Assembly (NCBI RefSeq): GCF_910584465.1 | Contig: NZ_CAJUBK010000015.1 | Span: 1-45,159 of the forward strand | DNA: 45,159 nt | DNA from: an uncultured Oscillibacter sp. | GTDB taxonomy: Bacteria > Bacillota > Clostridia > Oscillospirales > Oscillospiraceae | Direction: 5' to 3' | Position numbers and translations under genes: made by a program | Shown: in pieces, positions 1 to 8,113 of the stretch | Layout: each line of letters opens with the position of its first letter | Numbering within the stretch: the stretch's first letter is position 1 | Notes under the pieces: model-generated | Seen by the model: only the letters and a program-made list of their open reading frames with translations | The model's database searches: none | What the model was told of the DNA's origin: nothing

Positions 1-335
1 GTCGCGTGGGCAGGCCGAAAGGCCGTCCATGAGGAAAGTCCGGGCTCCACAGGGCAAGGATAACGGGTAACGCCCGCCGAAGGCGACTTCAGGAAAAGTG
101 CAACAGAGATATACCGCTGGCGCGGCTCCGCCGGGCCAGTAAGGGTGGAAAGGTGCGGTAAGAGCGCACCCGTCGGCGCGGAAGCGTCCGATGCTGTAAA
201 CTCTATCCGGAGCAACACCGGTATGGGAGCACACAGGCTGGCCCGGCCGCTCCCGGGGTGGCTGGAGCGCGCTGGCAACAGCGCGCCTAGATAGATGACT
301 GTCGGATACAGAACCCGGCTTACAGTCTTGCTCGC
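1..335 (+). ncRNA. rnpB: RNase P RNA (bacterial class A), 5' end cut
   Basis: This is the catalytic RNA of RNase P, which removes 5' leaders from pre-tRNAs. Seen directly: the conserved block GAGGAAAGTCCGGGCTCC near 31-48, GGTAACGCCC near 66-75, AAAGTGCAACAGAGA near 95-109, and the 3' conserved ACAGAACCCGGCTTACAG around 308-325. The 3' strand of helix P1 (CTTGCTCGC, ending about 335) has no partner inside the window, so a few 5' nucleotides lie upstream. A GC-rich hairpin follows directly. Confidence 0.95.
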
Positions 336-342
336 AAAATAC

Positions 343-381
343 GGCCCCGACGGCGTGATACGCCGCCGGGGCCTGTTTTCA
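343..381 (+). terminator. Rho-independent terminator of rnpB
   Basis: A GGCCCCGACGGCG / CGCCGCCGGGGCC stem with a TGATA loop, followed by GTTTTC. It lies 8 bases after the end of the RNase P RNA. Confidence 0.8.
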
Positions 382-391
382 TGCGCCGATC

Positions 392-801
392 TCAGGACGG
401 GGCACGGCCCGGCTCCGCTTCCAGCTGTGCCTGGCGCTCCCAGGGCGGCATCAGCCGTCCCTCCAGCTCCGGCGGGACGCTCTCCGGCCAGTACTGGCGG
501 ATCTCTTTGACCTGGAAGTCGTCTCCCCAGTCGTAAACGGTATAGGGCTTTTCCGGCCGGCGGGTGCGGACCACCACCTCGTTGTGCCCGTCCTGGTCGA
601 TGTCCTCCACCACGGCGCCTCCTTCCACTCCAGGGCCTCCGCCAGAGGCTCCAGCAGGGTCACGTCCGGATAGCTCAGGGCCTGCTCCCACTTGCTCACC
701 GCCTTGTCCGTCACATGCAGCCGCCCGGCCAGCTCCCTCTGGGTCAGCCCGGCGGCTTTCCGCTCCTGGGCGATGAAGTCCCCGGATCTTTGCTTGTCCA
801 T
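392..801 (-). pseudogene. XRE-family regulator remnant (frameshifted)
   Basis: The reading frame starts at the ATG at 801 behind a GGAGGTGG Shine-Dalgarno. It encodes a clear helix-turn-helix domain (GLTQRELAGRLHVTDKAVSKWE) up to about base 620. Beyond that, the sensible protein continues only in another frame (VEDIDQDGHNEVVVRTRRPEKP, down to 392), an acidic DxDxD stretch resembling sensor domains of such regulators. The linker and membrane segment usually found between the two parts appear to be missing, so a deletion plus frameshift is likely. The alternative is an intact truncated 116-residue protein in the first frame. Function is probably lost. Confidence 0.6.
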
Positions 802-995
802 ACGATCCACCTCCCCGCCAGTATACACCGGACCGTGGAAAAAAGCGACCGTCCGTTGGTAGGATCCGGCAGATCCCCTCCCGCCCAGGGAGGCCAGGTC
901 CCGGGGAATGCTTCCCGGGCTCCCGGTCTTTAAGATTGAACTAAGGAACGCCCTGTATCATGCCCTCATCCAACATAAGGAAAGGAGACGGATCC

Positions 996-1667
996 ATGAA
1001 GCTTCGGCACGAATGGAAGCACGAGATCACTGCCGCCGACTGCCGCGTCCTGACCGCCCGCCTCTCCGCGGTGGCCCGGCGGGACGTCCACGGGCACAGC
1101 GGCCGCTACGAGATACGGAGCCTGTATTTCGACGACCCGCTGGACAAGGCCCTGCGGGAGAAGATCGACGGCGCGGACCGGAGGGAAAAATTCCGGATAC
1201 GGTATTACGACGGCGACACCTCCTACATCTGCCTGGAGAAAAAGAGCAAGCGGGACGGCCTGTGCGGCAAGCGCTCCGTCCTGCTCAGCGCCCGGGAGGT
1301 CCAAGATCTCCTGGACGGGGACCTGGCGTGGATGCCGGGCAGCGGCCGGCCCCTGGTCCAGGAGCTCTACTGCAAGATGAAGGGCGATCTCCTCCGCCCA
1401 AAGACCATCGTGGACTACACACGGGACGCCTACGTCTTCCCCGCCGGGAACGTGCGGGTGACGCTGGACTCCAACATCCGCACCGGCCTGCGCTCCACCG
1501 AGTCCCTGGGCCCCGCCTGCGTCACCGTCCCTGCCGGGGACGCCCCCATCATCCTGGAGGTCAAGTGGGACGAGTTCCTGCCCGACGTCATCCGGGCGGC
1601 GGTGCAGCTCCCCGGACGCCGGTCCTCTGCCTTTTCCAAATACGCGGCCTGCCGCATCTATGGCTGA
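996..1667 (+). CDS. VTC-domain (polyphosphate polymerase-type) protein
   Basis: 223 residues. It belongs to the bacterial VTC-domain family, related to the tunnel domain of the yeast polyphosphate polymerase; the bacterial substrate is not established. Features of the beta-tunnel are visible: HEWKHEI at the N-terminus, SLYFDD, KFRIRYYDG, LEKKSK, a VDYTRDAYV strand and EVKWDEFLP near the C-terminus. The start at 996 is chosen over the upstream ATG at 960 because AAAGGAG precedes it and the family begins near the xExK motif. It is first in a tight cassette with a DUF4956 protein and a CotH-like protein, a combination that recurs in Firmicutes. Confidence 0.85.
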   Translation: MKLRHEWKHEITAADCRVLTARLSAVARRDVHGHSGRYEIRSLYFDDPLDKALREKIDGADRREKFRIRYYDGDTSYICLEKKSKRDGLCGKRSVLLSAREVQDLLDGDLAWMPGSGRPLVQELYCKMKGDLLRPKTIVDYTRDAYVFPAGNVRVTLDSNIRTGLRSTESLGPACVTVPAGDAPIILEVKWDEFLPDVIRAAVQLPGRRSSAFSKYAACRIYG

Positions 1668-1688
1668 ACGAGAAAGGGAACGAACGAT

Positions 1689-2363
1689 ATGACTACTTTT
1701 CAGGACATCTTCCGCTCCAGCTTTTTGGAGAACGTCACCAGCGTCAGCCTCCTGGACATGGGGCTGGCCCTGATCCTGGCCTTCGGCCTGGGCCTTTTCA
1801 TCTTCCTGGTCTATCAGAAGACCTTCTCCGGCGTCATGTACTCCTCCAGCTTCGGCGTGACGCTGGTGGCCCTGACCATGATCACCACCATGGTCATCCT
1901 GGCCGTCACCAGCAACGTGGTGCTGTCCCTGGGCATGGTGGGCGCGCTGTCCATCGTCCGCTTCCGCACCGCCATCAAAGAGCCCCTGGACATCGCCTTC
2001 CTCTTTTGGGCCATCGCCGTGGGCATCGTCCTGGCGGCGGGCATGATCCCACTGGCGGCGGTCGGCAGCGTGGTCATCGGCGTGGTCCTGCTGGTGTTCG
2101 TCAACCGGAAGTCCCACTGCGACCCCTACATCGTCGTCCTCCAGTGCGACGGGCATGAAAGCGAGGCCAAGGCCGCGGACTTCCTCCGGCAGAGGACCCG
2201 CCGCTGCGTGGTGAAGAGCAAGACGGTCCAGAAGGAGGCCGTGGAGCTGGATCTGGAGATCCGGCTGAAGGATGAGGATACGGACTTCGTCAACGCGCTG
2301 GCCGATCTCCCCGGCGTCCGGAGCGCCGTATTGGTGAGCTATAACGGCGATTACATGGGGTGA
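1689..2363 (+). CDS. DUF4956 family membrane protein
   Basis: 224 residues, starting 21 bases after the VTC-domain gene. The N-terminal half carries about four transmembrane segments (roughly residues 20-40, 50-75, 75-90 and 100-140) with the family signature LGMVGALSIVRFRTAIKEP. The C-terminal half (about 145-224) is a soluble alpha/beta domain. DUF4956 proteins are nearly always next to VTC-domain and CotH genes, so a shared membrane-associated role is inferred; the biochemical role is unknown. Expression is presumably coupled to the flanking genes. Confidence 0.85.
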   Translation: MTTFQDIFRSSFLENVTSVSLLDMGLALILAFGLGLFIFLVYQKTFSGVMYSSSFGVTLVALTMITTMVILAVTSNVVLSLGMVGALSIVRFRTAIKEPLDIAFLFWAIAVGIVLAAGMIPLAAVGSVVIGVVLLVFVNRKSHCDPYIVVLQCDGHESEAKAADFLRQRTRRCVVKSKTVQKEAVELDLEIRLKDEDTDFVNALADLPGVRSAVLVSYNGDYMG

Positions 2364-2369
2364 TGCCAT

Positions 2370-4262
2370 ATGTCGACCCACAAGCACATCGACCGGATCT
2401 GCGCCGCCGCGCTGCTCCTCTGCCTGCTGCTGACCGCCGCCTTCATGAACGGCGAGGCCCTGGGCCTCCAGCCCGCCGCCTCCGCCATGGGCTATGGCTC
2501 CCGGCTGTTCGATACCGGCCGGGTCCATACCATCGACCTCGTCATGGACGACTGGGACGGCTTCCTGGAGACCTGTGAGGACGAGGAGTACGCCCGGTGC
2601 GACGTGGTCATCGACGGCGAGGCGTATCAGGACATCGGCATCCGGGCCAAGGGCAACACCTCCCTCAGCATGGTCTCCGCCATGGGCAGCGACCGCTACA
2701 GCTTCAAGCTGGAGTTCGACCACTATGACGGCGCCCGGACCTACTATGGCCTGGATAAGCTGAGCCTGAACAACACCATCCAGGACACCACCTATATGAA
2801 GGACTACCTCACCTATCGGATGATGGGGGCCTTCGGCGTGGACGCGCCCCTTTGCAGCTATGTCTACATCACCGTCAACGGCGAGGACTGGGGGCTCTAT
2901 CTGGCGGTGGAGGGCGTGGAGGACGCCTTCCTCCGCCGGAACTACGGCAGCGATCCCGGCGCGCTCTATAAGCCGGACAGCATGAGTTTCGGAGGGGGCC
3001 GGGGCAACGGCCGGGCCTTCGATATGGACGGCCTCATGGACGCCGCCGGGGACCGGGAGGGAGACCGGTCCTCCCCCCCGGAGGGCTTCGATCCGGCCGC
3101 GCTCTTTGAAGGAGCTCCCTCCCCTGCCCTGTCCGAGGGCGGAGGCTTCGGCGGGGGCCCCGGTGCGCCCGGAGGCGGCATGGGGAGCGACGACGTGAAG
3201 CTGCGCTACATCGACGACGACCCGGAGAGCTATCCCAACATCTTCCAAAACGCCAAGACCGGCATCACCGGGGCGGACCAGGCCCGGCTGATCGCCGCGC
3301 TGGAAGCCCTGGGAGACGGCCGGGACCTGGAGGATATCTTGGACATCGACGAGGTCCTCCGTTACTTCGTGGTCCATGGCTTCGTCTGCAACGGCGACAG
3401 CTACACCGGCTCCATGGTCCACAACTACTACCTCTATGAGGAGGACGGCAGGCTCTCCATGATCCCATGGGACTATAACCTGGCCTACGGCACCTTCCAG
3501 AGCGGCGATGCCGCCGGGGCGGTGAACGCGCCCATCGACGACCCGGTCTCCGGCGGGGACAGCCGCCCCATGGTGGACTGGATCTTCGACAGCCCGGCGT
3601 ATACGGAGCGGTACCATCAGTATCTCCGGGAGTTCCTGGAGACCGTGGATATCACCGGCCTGATCGACCACGCGGAGGCCCTGATCGCCCCCTACGTGGA
3701 AAAGGACCCCACCGCGTTCTACACCTGGGAGGAGTTCGAGACCGGCGTGGAGACCCTGCGGGACTTCTGCCGCCTCCGGGCGGAGAGCATCGCCGGACAG
3801 CTGGACGGTTCCATCCCCTCCACGGAAGCCGGACAGGCGGCGGATCCCGCCAGCCTTGTCGACGCGTCCTCGATCACGCTCTCGGATATGGGCACGATGG
3901 ATCGCGGCGGCAGAGCCGGAGGCGGGCGGGGCGACGGAGACAGGCCGCGGATGCCGGGAGAGGGGCGCTCCCCGGACCGGCCGGAGACGCGGGAGGGGAC
4001 GGAGCCGGAGGCGGCCCTCTCCTCCCCTGAGCGGCCCTTGGAGGAGGCAGATCCGGAGGCTCCGGCGGCGCAGGTCCTGCCGGGCCGCACTGAGGGAGAC
4101 CGATCGCCGGAGAGGAGCGGGCCCGCCGGGGGCCTCCCCTCCTTCCCTGGCGAGACGGTCCCGGCGGGGAGCGGGGACTCCTTGATGCTGGCCGTCCTGT
4201 CATCGGCGGTCCTGCTTGCGGGGATCATAGCCGCTTCCTCCTACCGGCGCAGGGGACGCTGA
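2370..4262 (+). CDS. CotH-like protein kinase, secreted and anchored
   Basis: 630 residues. The N-terminus has a hydrophobic signal segment (about residues 12-30), and a C-terminal hydrophobic helix (about 607-624) ends in YRRRGR, so the protein is probably exported and membrane-anchored. The CotH fold is recognisable: IRAKGNTSL, a KLEFDHY stretch, YGLDKLSLNN, YMKDYLTYRMM, LYLAVEGVEDAFLRRNYG, WDYNLAYGTF and a late MVDWIF. In Bacillus, CotH phosphorylates spore coat proteins. A Gly/Pro/Asp-rich insert splits the domain at about 205-270, and a long acidic, low-complexity region follows the kinase domain. It is the last gene of the VTC-DUF4956-CotH cassette, and a strong terminator follows. Confidence 0.85.
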   Translation: MSTHKHIDRICAAALLLCLLLTAAFMNGEALGLQPAASAMGYGSRLFDTGRVHTIDLVMDDWDGFLETCEDEEYARCDVVIDGEAYQDIGIRAKGNTSLSMVSAMGSDRYSFKLEFDHYDGARTYYGLDKLSLNNTIQDTTYMKDYLTYRMMGAFGVDAPLCSYVYITVNGEDWGLYLAVEGVEDAFLRRNYGSDPGALYKPDSMSFGGGRGNGRAFDMDGLMDAAGDREGDRSSPPEGFDPAALFEGAPSPALSEGGGFGGGPGAPGGGMGSDDVKLRYIDDDPESYPNIFQNAKTGITGADQARLIAALEALGDGRDLEDILDIDEVLRYFVVHGFVCNGDSYTGSMVHNYYLYEEDGRLSMIPWDYNLAYGTFQSGDAAGAVNAPIDDPVSGGDSRPMVDWIFDSPAYTERYHQYLREFLETVDITGLIDHAEALIAPYVEKDPTAFYTWEEFETGVETLRDFCRLRAESIAGQLDGSIPSTEAGQAADPASLVDASSITLSDMGTMDRGGRAGGGRGDGDRPRMPGEGRSPDRPETREGTEPEAALSSPERPLEEADPEAPAAQVLPGRTEGDRSPERSGPAGGLPSFPGETVPAGSGDSLMLAVLSSAVLLAGIIAASSYRRRGR

Positions 4263-4263
4263 G

Positions 4264-4304
4264 ACGGGACCGCCGTTCGATGCATCGAACGGCGGTCCTC
4301 TTCC
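4264..4304 (+). terminator. Terminator after the CotH cassette
   Basis: A perfectly palindromic 32-base sequence (4267-4298) begins 5 bases after the stop codon and is followed by TCTTCC. It would fold into a very stable hairpin. Confidence 0.75.
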
Positions 4305-4342
4305 TCGTGTCCGGGAGCGGGCGGTCGCTGTCCGTTCGTCTC

Positions 4343-4374
4343 ATATTGCACAAAATATTGGTTTTGTGCAATAT
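4343..4374. repeat. AT-rich inverted repeat, 13-bp arms
   Basis: ATATTGCACAAAA and its exact reverse complement flank the 6-base centre TATTGG. It is AT-rich in a very GC-rich setting and has no T-tract, so it looks more like a protein-binding site than a terminator. Confidence 0.6.
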
Positions 4375-4384
4375 CGACATGAAA

Positions 4385-4419
4385 GGAGCGGGGCGTCCTT
4401 TCAAAGGATGCCCCGCTCC
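4385..4419 (-). terminator. Hairpin, probable terminator of the recombinase gene
   Basis: A 17-bp stem (GGAGCGGGGC..., one G-T pair) with a minimal loop. It is followed on the minus strand by CTTTC, and lies about 120 bases past the recombinase stop codon. Confidence 0.5.
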
Positions 4420-4504
4420 CCCGCTTTGCCGCGATGCTGCATTCTTCATCGGAACTGCAAAAAGGAAATGGAAGTCCTGCCTCCTGTCCGCCATTCGTCC
4501 GCAA

Positions 4505-4530
4505 CTATCAAAAGGCGTACTTTTTGATAG
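4505..4530. repeat. Palindrome next to the serine recombinase gene
   Basis: CTATCAAAA and TTTTGATAG arms around the 8-base centre GGCGTACT, 6 bases beyond the recombinase stop codon. Length (26 bp) and symmetry suit a serine recombinase binding subsite, but a simple hairpin terminator is equally possible. Confidence 0.5.
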
Positions 4531-4536
4531 CCGCTC

Positions 4537-5151
4537 TTATTTTTGGCCCCCTGCCACCAGGCGGTGCTCCCGGAGACGCCGGTAGAAAGTCGCTTCTGCC
4601 AATCCGCTCCGGACCAGCGCGTCCTGGAAGCGCAGCCGCCCATCCTCCCATTCCGCTACGATCTCCGGGAAGTCATCCGGCGGCCGCACATAGGGCCGCC
4701 CGAACCGGACGCCCCGTTCCTTCGCGGCGGCGATGCCCTCCGCCTGGCGCTGGCGGATATTGGTGCGCTCGTTCTCCGCCGCGAAGGAGAGCACCTGCAG
4801 CACGATGTCGCTGAGGAACGTGCCCACCAGGTCTTTCCCCCGCCGGGTGTCCAGCAGGGGCATATCCAGCACCACGATGTCGATGCCCTTTTCCTTGGTC
4901 AATATCCGCCACTGATCTTGGATCTCCTCATAATCACGCCCCAGCCGGTCGATGCTCTTGATATATAACAGGTCGCCCGGCTTGACTTTTTTGACCAGTT
5001 TTTGATAGTTGGGCCGCTGGAAGTCCTTACCGGACTGCTTGTCGAGGTAGATGCTGCGCTCCGGGACGGCGGCCCCCCGGAGCGCGATGAGCTGGCGGTC
5101 CTCGTTCTGCTCCCGCGTGCTGACTCGGATATAGCCATAGATATTGGCCAC
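4537..5151 (-). CDS. Serine recombinase (resolvase/invertase family)
   Basis: 204 residues from a GTG at 5151, preceded by AGGAGAGG at good spacing; a GTG at 5172 is possible but lengthens the conserved start (ANIYGYIRVST). The catalytic serine is in YIRVSTREQ (about residue 10), and the resolvase core continues with DKQSGKDFQRPNY, IKSIDRLGRDY and the E-helix region ENERTNIRQRQAEGI. A short C-terminal helix-turn-helix (about 160-200, ATFYRRLREH) completes it. The size fits Tn3-type resolvases or small invertases. No transposase lies next to it, so it is either a remnant of a mobile element or acts on a local site. Palindromes lie directly downstream. Confidence 0.88.
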   Translation of the reverse strand: MANIYGYIRVSTREQNEDRQLIALRGAAVPERSIYLDKQSGKDFQRPNYQKLVKKVKPGDLLYIKSIDRLGRDYEEIQDQWRILTKEKGIDIVVLDMPLLDTRRGKDLVGTFLSDIVLQVLSFAAENERTNIRQRQAEGIAAAKERGVRFGRPYVRPPDDFPEIVAEWEDGRLRFQDALVRSGLAEATFYRRLREHRLVAGGQK

Positions 5152-5361
5152 GGCACGATCCTCTCCTCTCACGTATTTTGAAATGATGCCGGACGTCGAG
5201 GTACATTATAACAGCCGGCGCGGCCTGCCGGCGATCCAGGCGGGGCCGCGCCCGGCCCCGGCCCCCGCCGCCTCCCTGACCGCCGCGCCTGCCCGCGGTA
5301 GCTCCCGCCGGACGCGGCCGCCGCCTTCGGCGGGACAGGCGGCCATGCGCAGGCATGATGA

Positions 5362-5402
5362 GGAAAGGCCGCCTCCCCCTTTCGGGGGAGGCGGCCTTTC
5401 CG
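5362..5402 (-). terminator. Terminator of the yebC operon
   Basis: A long stem (AAAGGCCGCCTCCCC pairing with GGGGGAGGCGGCCTTT) lies 43 bases past the yebC stop. On the minus strand it ends in CCTTTCCTC. Confidence 0.75.
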
Positions 5403-5444
5403 GTCAGACGATATCTCAGTATCTGCGGGGCCCTGGGGGCCCGA

Positions 5445-6179
5445 TCAGTCCTGGTCCCAGTTATGCCAGACGTTCTGCACGTCGTCGCTGTCTTCCAGCA
5501 TGTCGATGAGCTTCTGCATGTTCTTCACGTCGCCCTCGCTGCTGAGCGTGATGTAATTCTGGGGCACCATCTCCACATCGGCGTTGACGAAGCTGTACCC
5601 CTTCTCCTCCAGGGCCTTCACCACATCGTTGAAGGCATCCGGGTCGCAGGTGATCTCCAGCGCGGGGCCGTCGGCCTCGAGATCGGCGGCGCCGGCGTCC
5701 AGTGCGTCCATCATGACGGTCTCCTCGTCCAGTCCCCCATCCTCATTGTCGATGACGATGACGCCCTTCTTGTCGAAGGACCAGGACACGCAGCCGATGG
5801 CGCCCAGGTTGCCGTTGCACTTGTCGAAGGCATGGCGGACCTCCGGCGCGGTGCGCTGGCGGTTGTCGGTCAGGGCCTCCACGATGACGGCCACGCCGCC
5901 GGGGCCGTAGCCCTCGTAGGTGACGGCCTCGTAGCTGTCGGTGTTCCCGGCCCCCAGGGCCTTGTCGATGGTGCGCTTGATATTGTCATTGGGCATATTG
6001 ACCGCTTTGGCCTTGGCGATGACCGTGGCCAGGCGGGAGTTGTTGTTGGGGTCGCCGGAGCCGCCCTCTTTGACGGCCACGATGATCTCGCGGGCGATCT
6101 TGGTGAAGGCGGCGGAGCGCTTGGCGTCCGCCGCGCCCTTGGTCTTTTGGATATTGTGCCACTTAGAATGTCCAGACAT
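5445..6179 (-). CDS. yebC: YebC/PmpR family protein
   Basis: 244 residues, the usual family length. The diagnostic N-terminus MSGHSKWHNIQ and the strings NMPNDNIKRTIDKA, YEGYGPGGVAVIVE and LTDNRQRTAPEVRHAF are present. YebC-type proteins were described as DNA-binding regulators; recent work links the family to translation of difficult peptide stretches. The ATG at 6179 has AAGGAG about 10 bases upstream. It is last in the leftward run with the Nif3-like protein and trmK, and a strong hairpin follows. Confidence 0.95.
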   Translation of the reverse strand: MSGHSKWHNIQKTKGAADAKRSAAFTKIAREIIVAVKEGGSGDPNNNSRLATVIAKAKAVNMPNDNIKRTIDKALGAGNTDSYEAVTYEGYGPGGVAVIVEALTDNRQRTAPEVRHAFDKCNGNLGAIGCVSWSFDKKGVIVIDNEDGGLDEETVMMDALDAGAADLEADGPALEITCDPDAFNDVVKALEEKGYSFVNADVEMVPQNYITLSSEGDVKNMQKLIDMLEDSDDVQNVWHNWDQD

Positions 6180-6184
6180 GGCGT

Positions 6185-6973
6185 TCATTCTCCTTCCACA
6201 TAATACTGGATGACTTCCCGGTGGGAAGCCGATCTCCGGACGGACAGTCCCGGGAACCGGCCGGCCAGATACGCGACCAGCTTCGCGCAGATGGGGTCCT
6301 CCGTCGGGAAATGCCCGGCGTCGATGAGGTTGATCCCCTTCCCCTTGGCGTCCAGGAACTGGTGATAGCTCAGATCGGAGGTGACGAAGGTGTCGCACCC
6401 GGCGGCGATCGCGGCGTCCTCGAACTCACCGCAGGCCCCGCCTCCCACCGCCACCCGATGGACGGGCTTCCCGGCGTCGGCATAGCGCACGCCGTTGCAG
6501 TGCAGCGCGCGGGAGACGAAGCGGACGAAGCTCCGCAGCTCCATAGGCTCCGCCAAACAGCCGCAGCGGCCCACCCCCTCCTGGGTGAAGGGCCCGGGAT
6601 CGACGATCCGCAGCGTCTCCGCCAGGACGTCGTTCACGCCGCCCTCCGCGATGTCCAGGTTCGTATGCATGGAGATCACGGACACATCCGCCCGCAGCAG
6701 CCGGGCCAGCAGCGCCCCTTGGGGGACATCGTCCCGGATGGACTGGACCTGCTGCCACCGGCAGTTCATGATGGGGTGGTGGGTCACCAGCAGCTGGCAC
6801 CCTCCCGCGATGGCCTCCTCCGCTGTGTCCGGGGTGGCGTCCAGCGCCACCAGACAGCGCTGGACCCACTGGTCCGGGTCCCCCAGCAGATGGCCCACGT
6901 TGTCCCACTCCATGGCCAGCTCCCGGGGCGCGGCCTCGAAGATGGCCCCTTCGATCTCACGGACAGTTGGCAC
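6185..6973 (-). CDS. Nif3-like dinuclear metal centre protein
   Basis: 262 residues. The family (YqfO/Nif3, GTP cyclohydrolase I type 2 homologue) binds two metals with conserved His, Asp and Glu residues. Visible are WDNVGHLLG, LLVTHHPIM, SMHTNLDIAEGGVNDVLA, GGGACGEFEDAAIAAGCDTFVTSDLSYHQ and DAGHFPTEDPI. This is the short form without the middle PII-like insertion of Bacillus YqfO. It overlaps trmK by 17 bases, a pairing conserved in Firmicutes (yqfN-yqfO). The enzymatic role is unsettled. Confidence 0.92.
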   Translation of the reverse strand: MPTVREIEGAIFEAAPRELAMEWDNVGHLLGDPDQWVQRCLVALDATPDTAEEAIAGGCQLLVTHHPIMNCRWQQVQSIRDDVPQGALLARLLRADVSVISMHTNLDIAEGGVNDVLAETLRIVDPGPFTQEGVGRCGCLAEPMELRSFVRFVSRALHCNGVRYADAGKPVHRVAVGGGACGEFEDAAIAAGCDTFVTSDLSYHQFLDAKGKGINLIDAGHFPTEDPICAKLVAYLAGRFPGLSVRRSASHREVIQYYVEGE

Positions 6974-7670
6974 GCCGCCACTCCTCTCTCATCGACAGCA
7001 GCGCGGTGATGACATCCCGCAGCGCGTCTCCTTTTTGCCGGTCCCCGCCGGAACGGGCCGCGCCCGCCGCGGCGATCTGGTACCGGACGATCTTCTCGAT
7101 GATGTACCGCTCCCCCAGCGGGTCGCGGAGCAGGGCCGCCCCGCCGTGGAGCTGGCCCAGCGTGAGGGACATCTCCCCTCCCCCGGCCTCGATCACCGGG
7201 TAGAGGGTGCCCCGGTCCTCTGCCAGGGCCTCCCGGCGGATGGCGTAGCCATGGTCCGCCAGGAACGCCCGCAGGACCTCCGCCCGGGTCTGGGGCTGGA
7301 GCAGCAGGGTATGCGCCCCATCGGCGGTCCAGGGCGCCCCGGCCAGGATGGAGGCGATGTTCTCCCCGCCCATCCCGGCGATGACGACGGTGTCCGCCTC
7401 CTCCGGCGAGACCACCGCCAGCCCGTCCCCCAGACGATAGTCGACCGCGTCCGCGCCGTAGGTCCGCCCGGTCTCCCGGGCCCTGGCCAGAGGGCCCTCC
7501 CGCAGATCGCAGGCAATGGCAGAGACCACGCGCCCGTGGAGCCGGAGCCACACGGGCAGGTATGCGTGATCCGTGCCAACATCAGCGAGCCGCGCGCCGG
7601 GCGGCACCCAGTCCGCCAGCAGCTGCAGGCGGGGCGACAGTCCCAGTCTCCGCACGGCAGGGGGCGTCAC
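6957..7670 (-). CDS. trmK: tRNA (adenine(22)-N1)-methyltransferase
   Basis: 237 residues, Rossmann-fold SAM-dependent methyltransferase of the TrmK/YqfN family, which methylates N1 of A22 in tRNAs. Motif I is ADVGTDHAYLPVWL, DLREGPLARA follows, and the family signature is VVIAGMGGENIASIL, then LQPQTRAEVLRAFL. It overlaps the DUF1858 gene by 4 bases upstream and the Nif3-like gene downstream, so the three are translationally coupled. Confidence 0.92.
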   Translation of the reverse strand: MTPPAVRRLGLSPRLQLLADWVPPGARLADVGTDHAYLPVWLRLHGRVVSAIACDLREGPLARARETGRTYGADAVDYRLGDGLAVVSPEEADTVVIAGMGGENIASILAGAPWTADGAHTLLLQPQTRAEVLRAFLADHGYAIRREALAEDRGTLYPVIEAGGGEMSLTLGQLHGGAALLRDPLGERYIIEKIVRYQIAAAGAARSGGDRQKGDALRDVITALLSMREEWRRANCP

Positions 7671-7876
7671 TCCGCCTTCTTGTTGGCCTCTTCGTTGACC
7701 AGGGCCAGCAGCTTCTCCACGTCGATGCCGTGGACCATGCAGGCCTCCTCCACGGTCTCGCCCCGGGAGGACGGGCAGCCCAGGCAGTGCATGCCGATGG
7801 ACAGGAAGATGGGCGCGGTCTGGGGGGCCAGGTCCAAGATATCGCCGATGATGGTGTCTTTCGTGATCTCGATCAT
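7667..7876 (-). CDS. DUF1858 domain protein
   Basis: 69 residues. A stand-alone DUF1858 domain (also described as hybrid-cluster-associated redox disulfide domain): ITKDTIIGDILDLAPQTAPIFLSIGMHCLGCPSSRGETVEEAC. The CLGC pair and a later cysteine suggest a redox or metal role, which is inference. It is first in the overlapping DUF1858-trmK-nif3 unit. Confidence 0.88.
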   Translation of the reverse strand: MIEITKDTIIGDILDLAPQTAPIFLSIGMHCLGCPSSRGETVEEACMVHGIDVEKLLALVNEEANKKAE

Positions 7877-8048
7877 GTTTGGATCCTCCGTATCGAAAAT
7901 AGTGGATGCGCAGGGATCTGCCGCCTGGGGCCCGTCCGTTCGGGACGGCGCTCCCGCAGGGCGGCCATCGCTCCGATATTATACTCTATTATCTGCACGA
8001 ATTCAAGAGACGATTCGACAAAAGCCCGAAATGGCGGGCAGGAAAACG

Positions 8049-8073
8049 GCCCCGCGCCGGAGCGCAGGGCCAT
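8049..8073 (-). terminator. Terminator after the zinc-ribbon gene
   Basis: On the minus strand GGCCCTGCGC, loop TCCG, GCGCGGGGCC and then GTTTTCC, 40 bases beyond the zinc-ribbon stop codon. Confidence 0.7.
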
Positions 8074-8113
8074 TTCGATCATTTGGTGCAAGAGACGGGC
8101 CCGGACAGGCCGG

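Noticed and set aside
966..3671. A 901-codon open frame on the minus strand across the VTC-DUF4956-CotH genes
   Set aside because: It is the antisense shadow of three well-supported genes in high-GC DNA; its protein is a Val/His/Gly/Asp-rich low-complexity string without domains.
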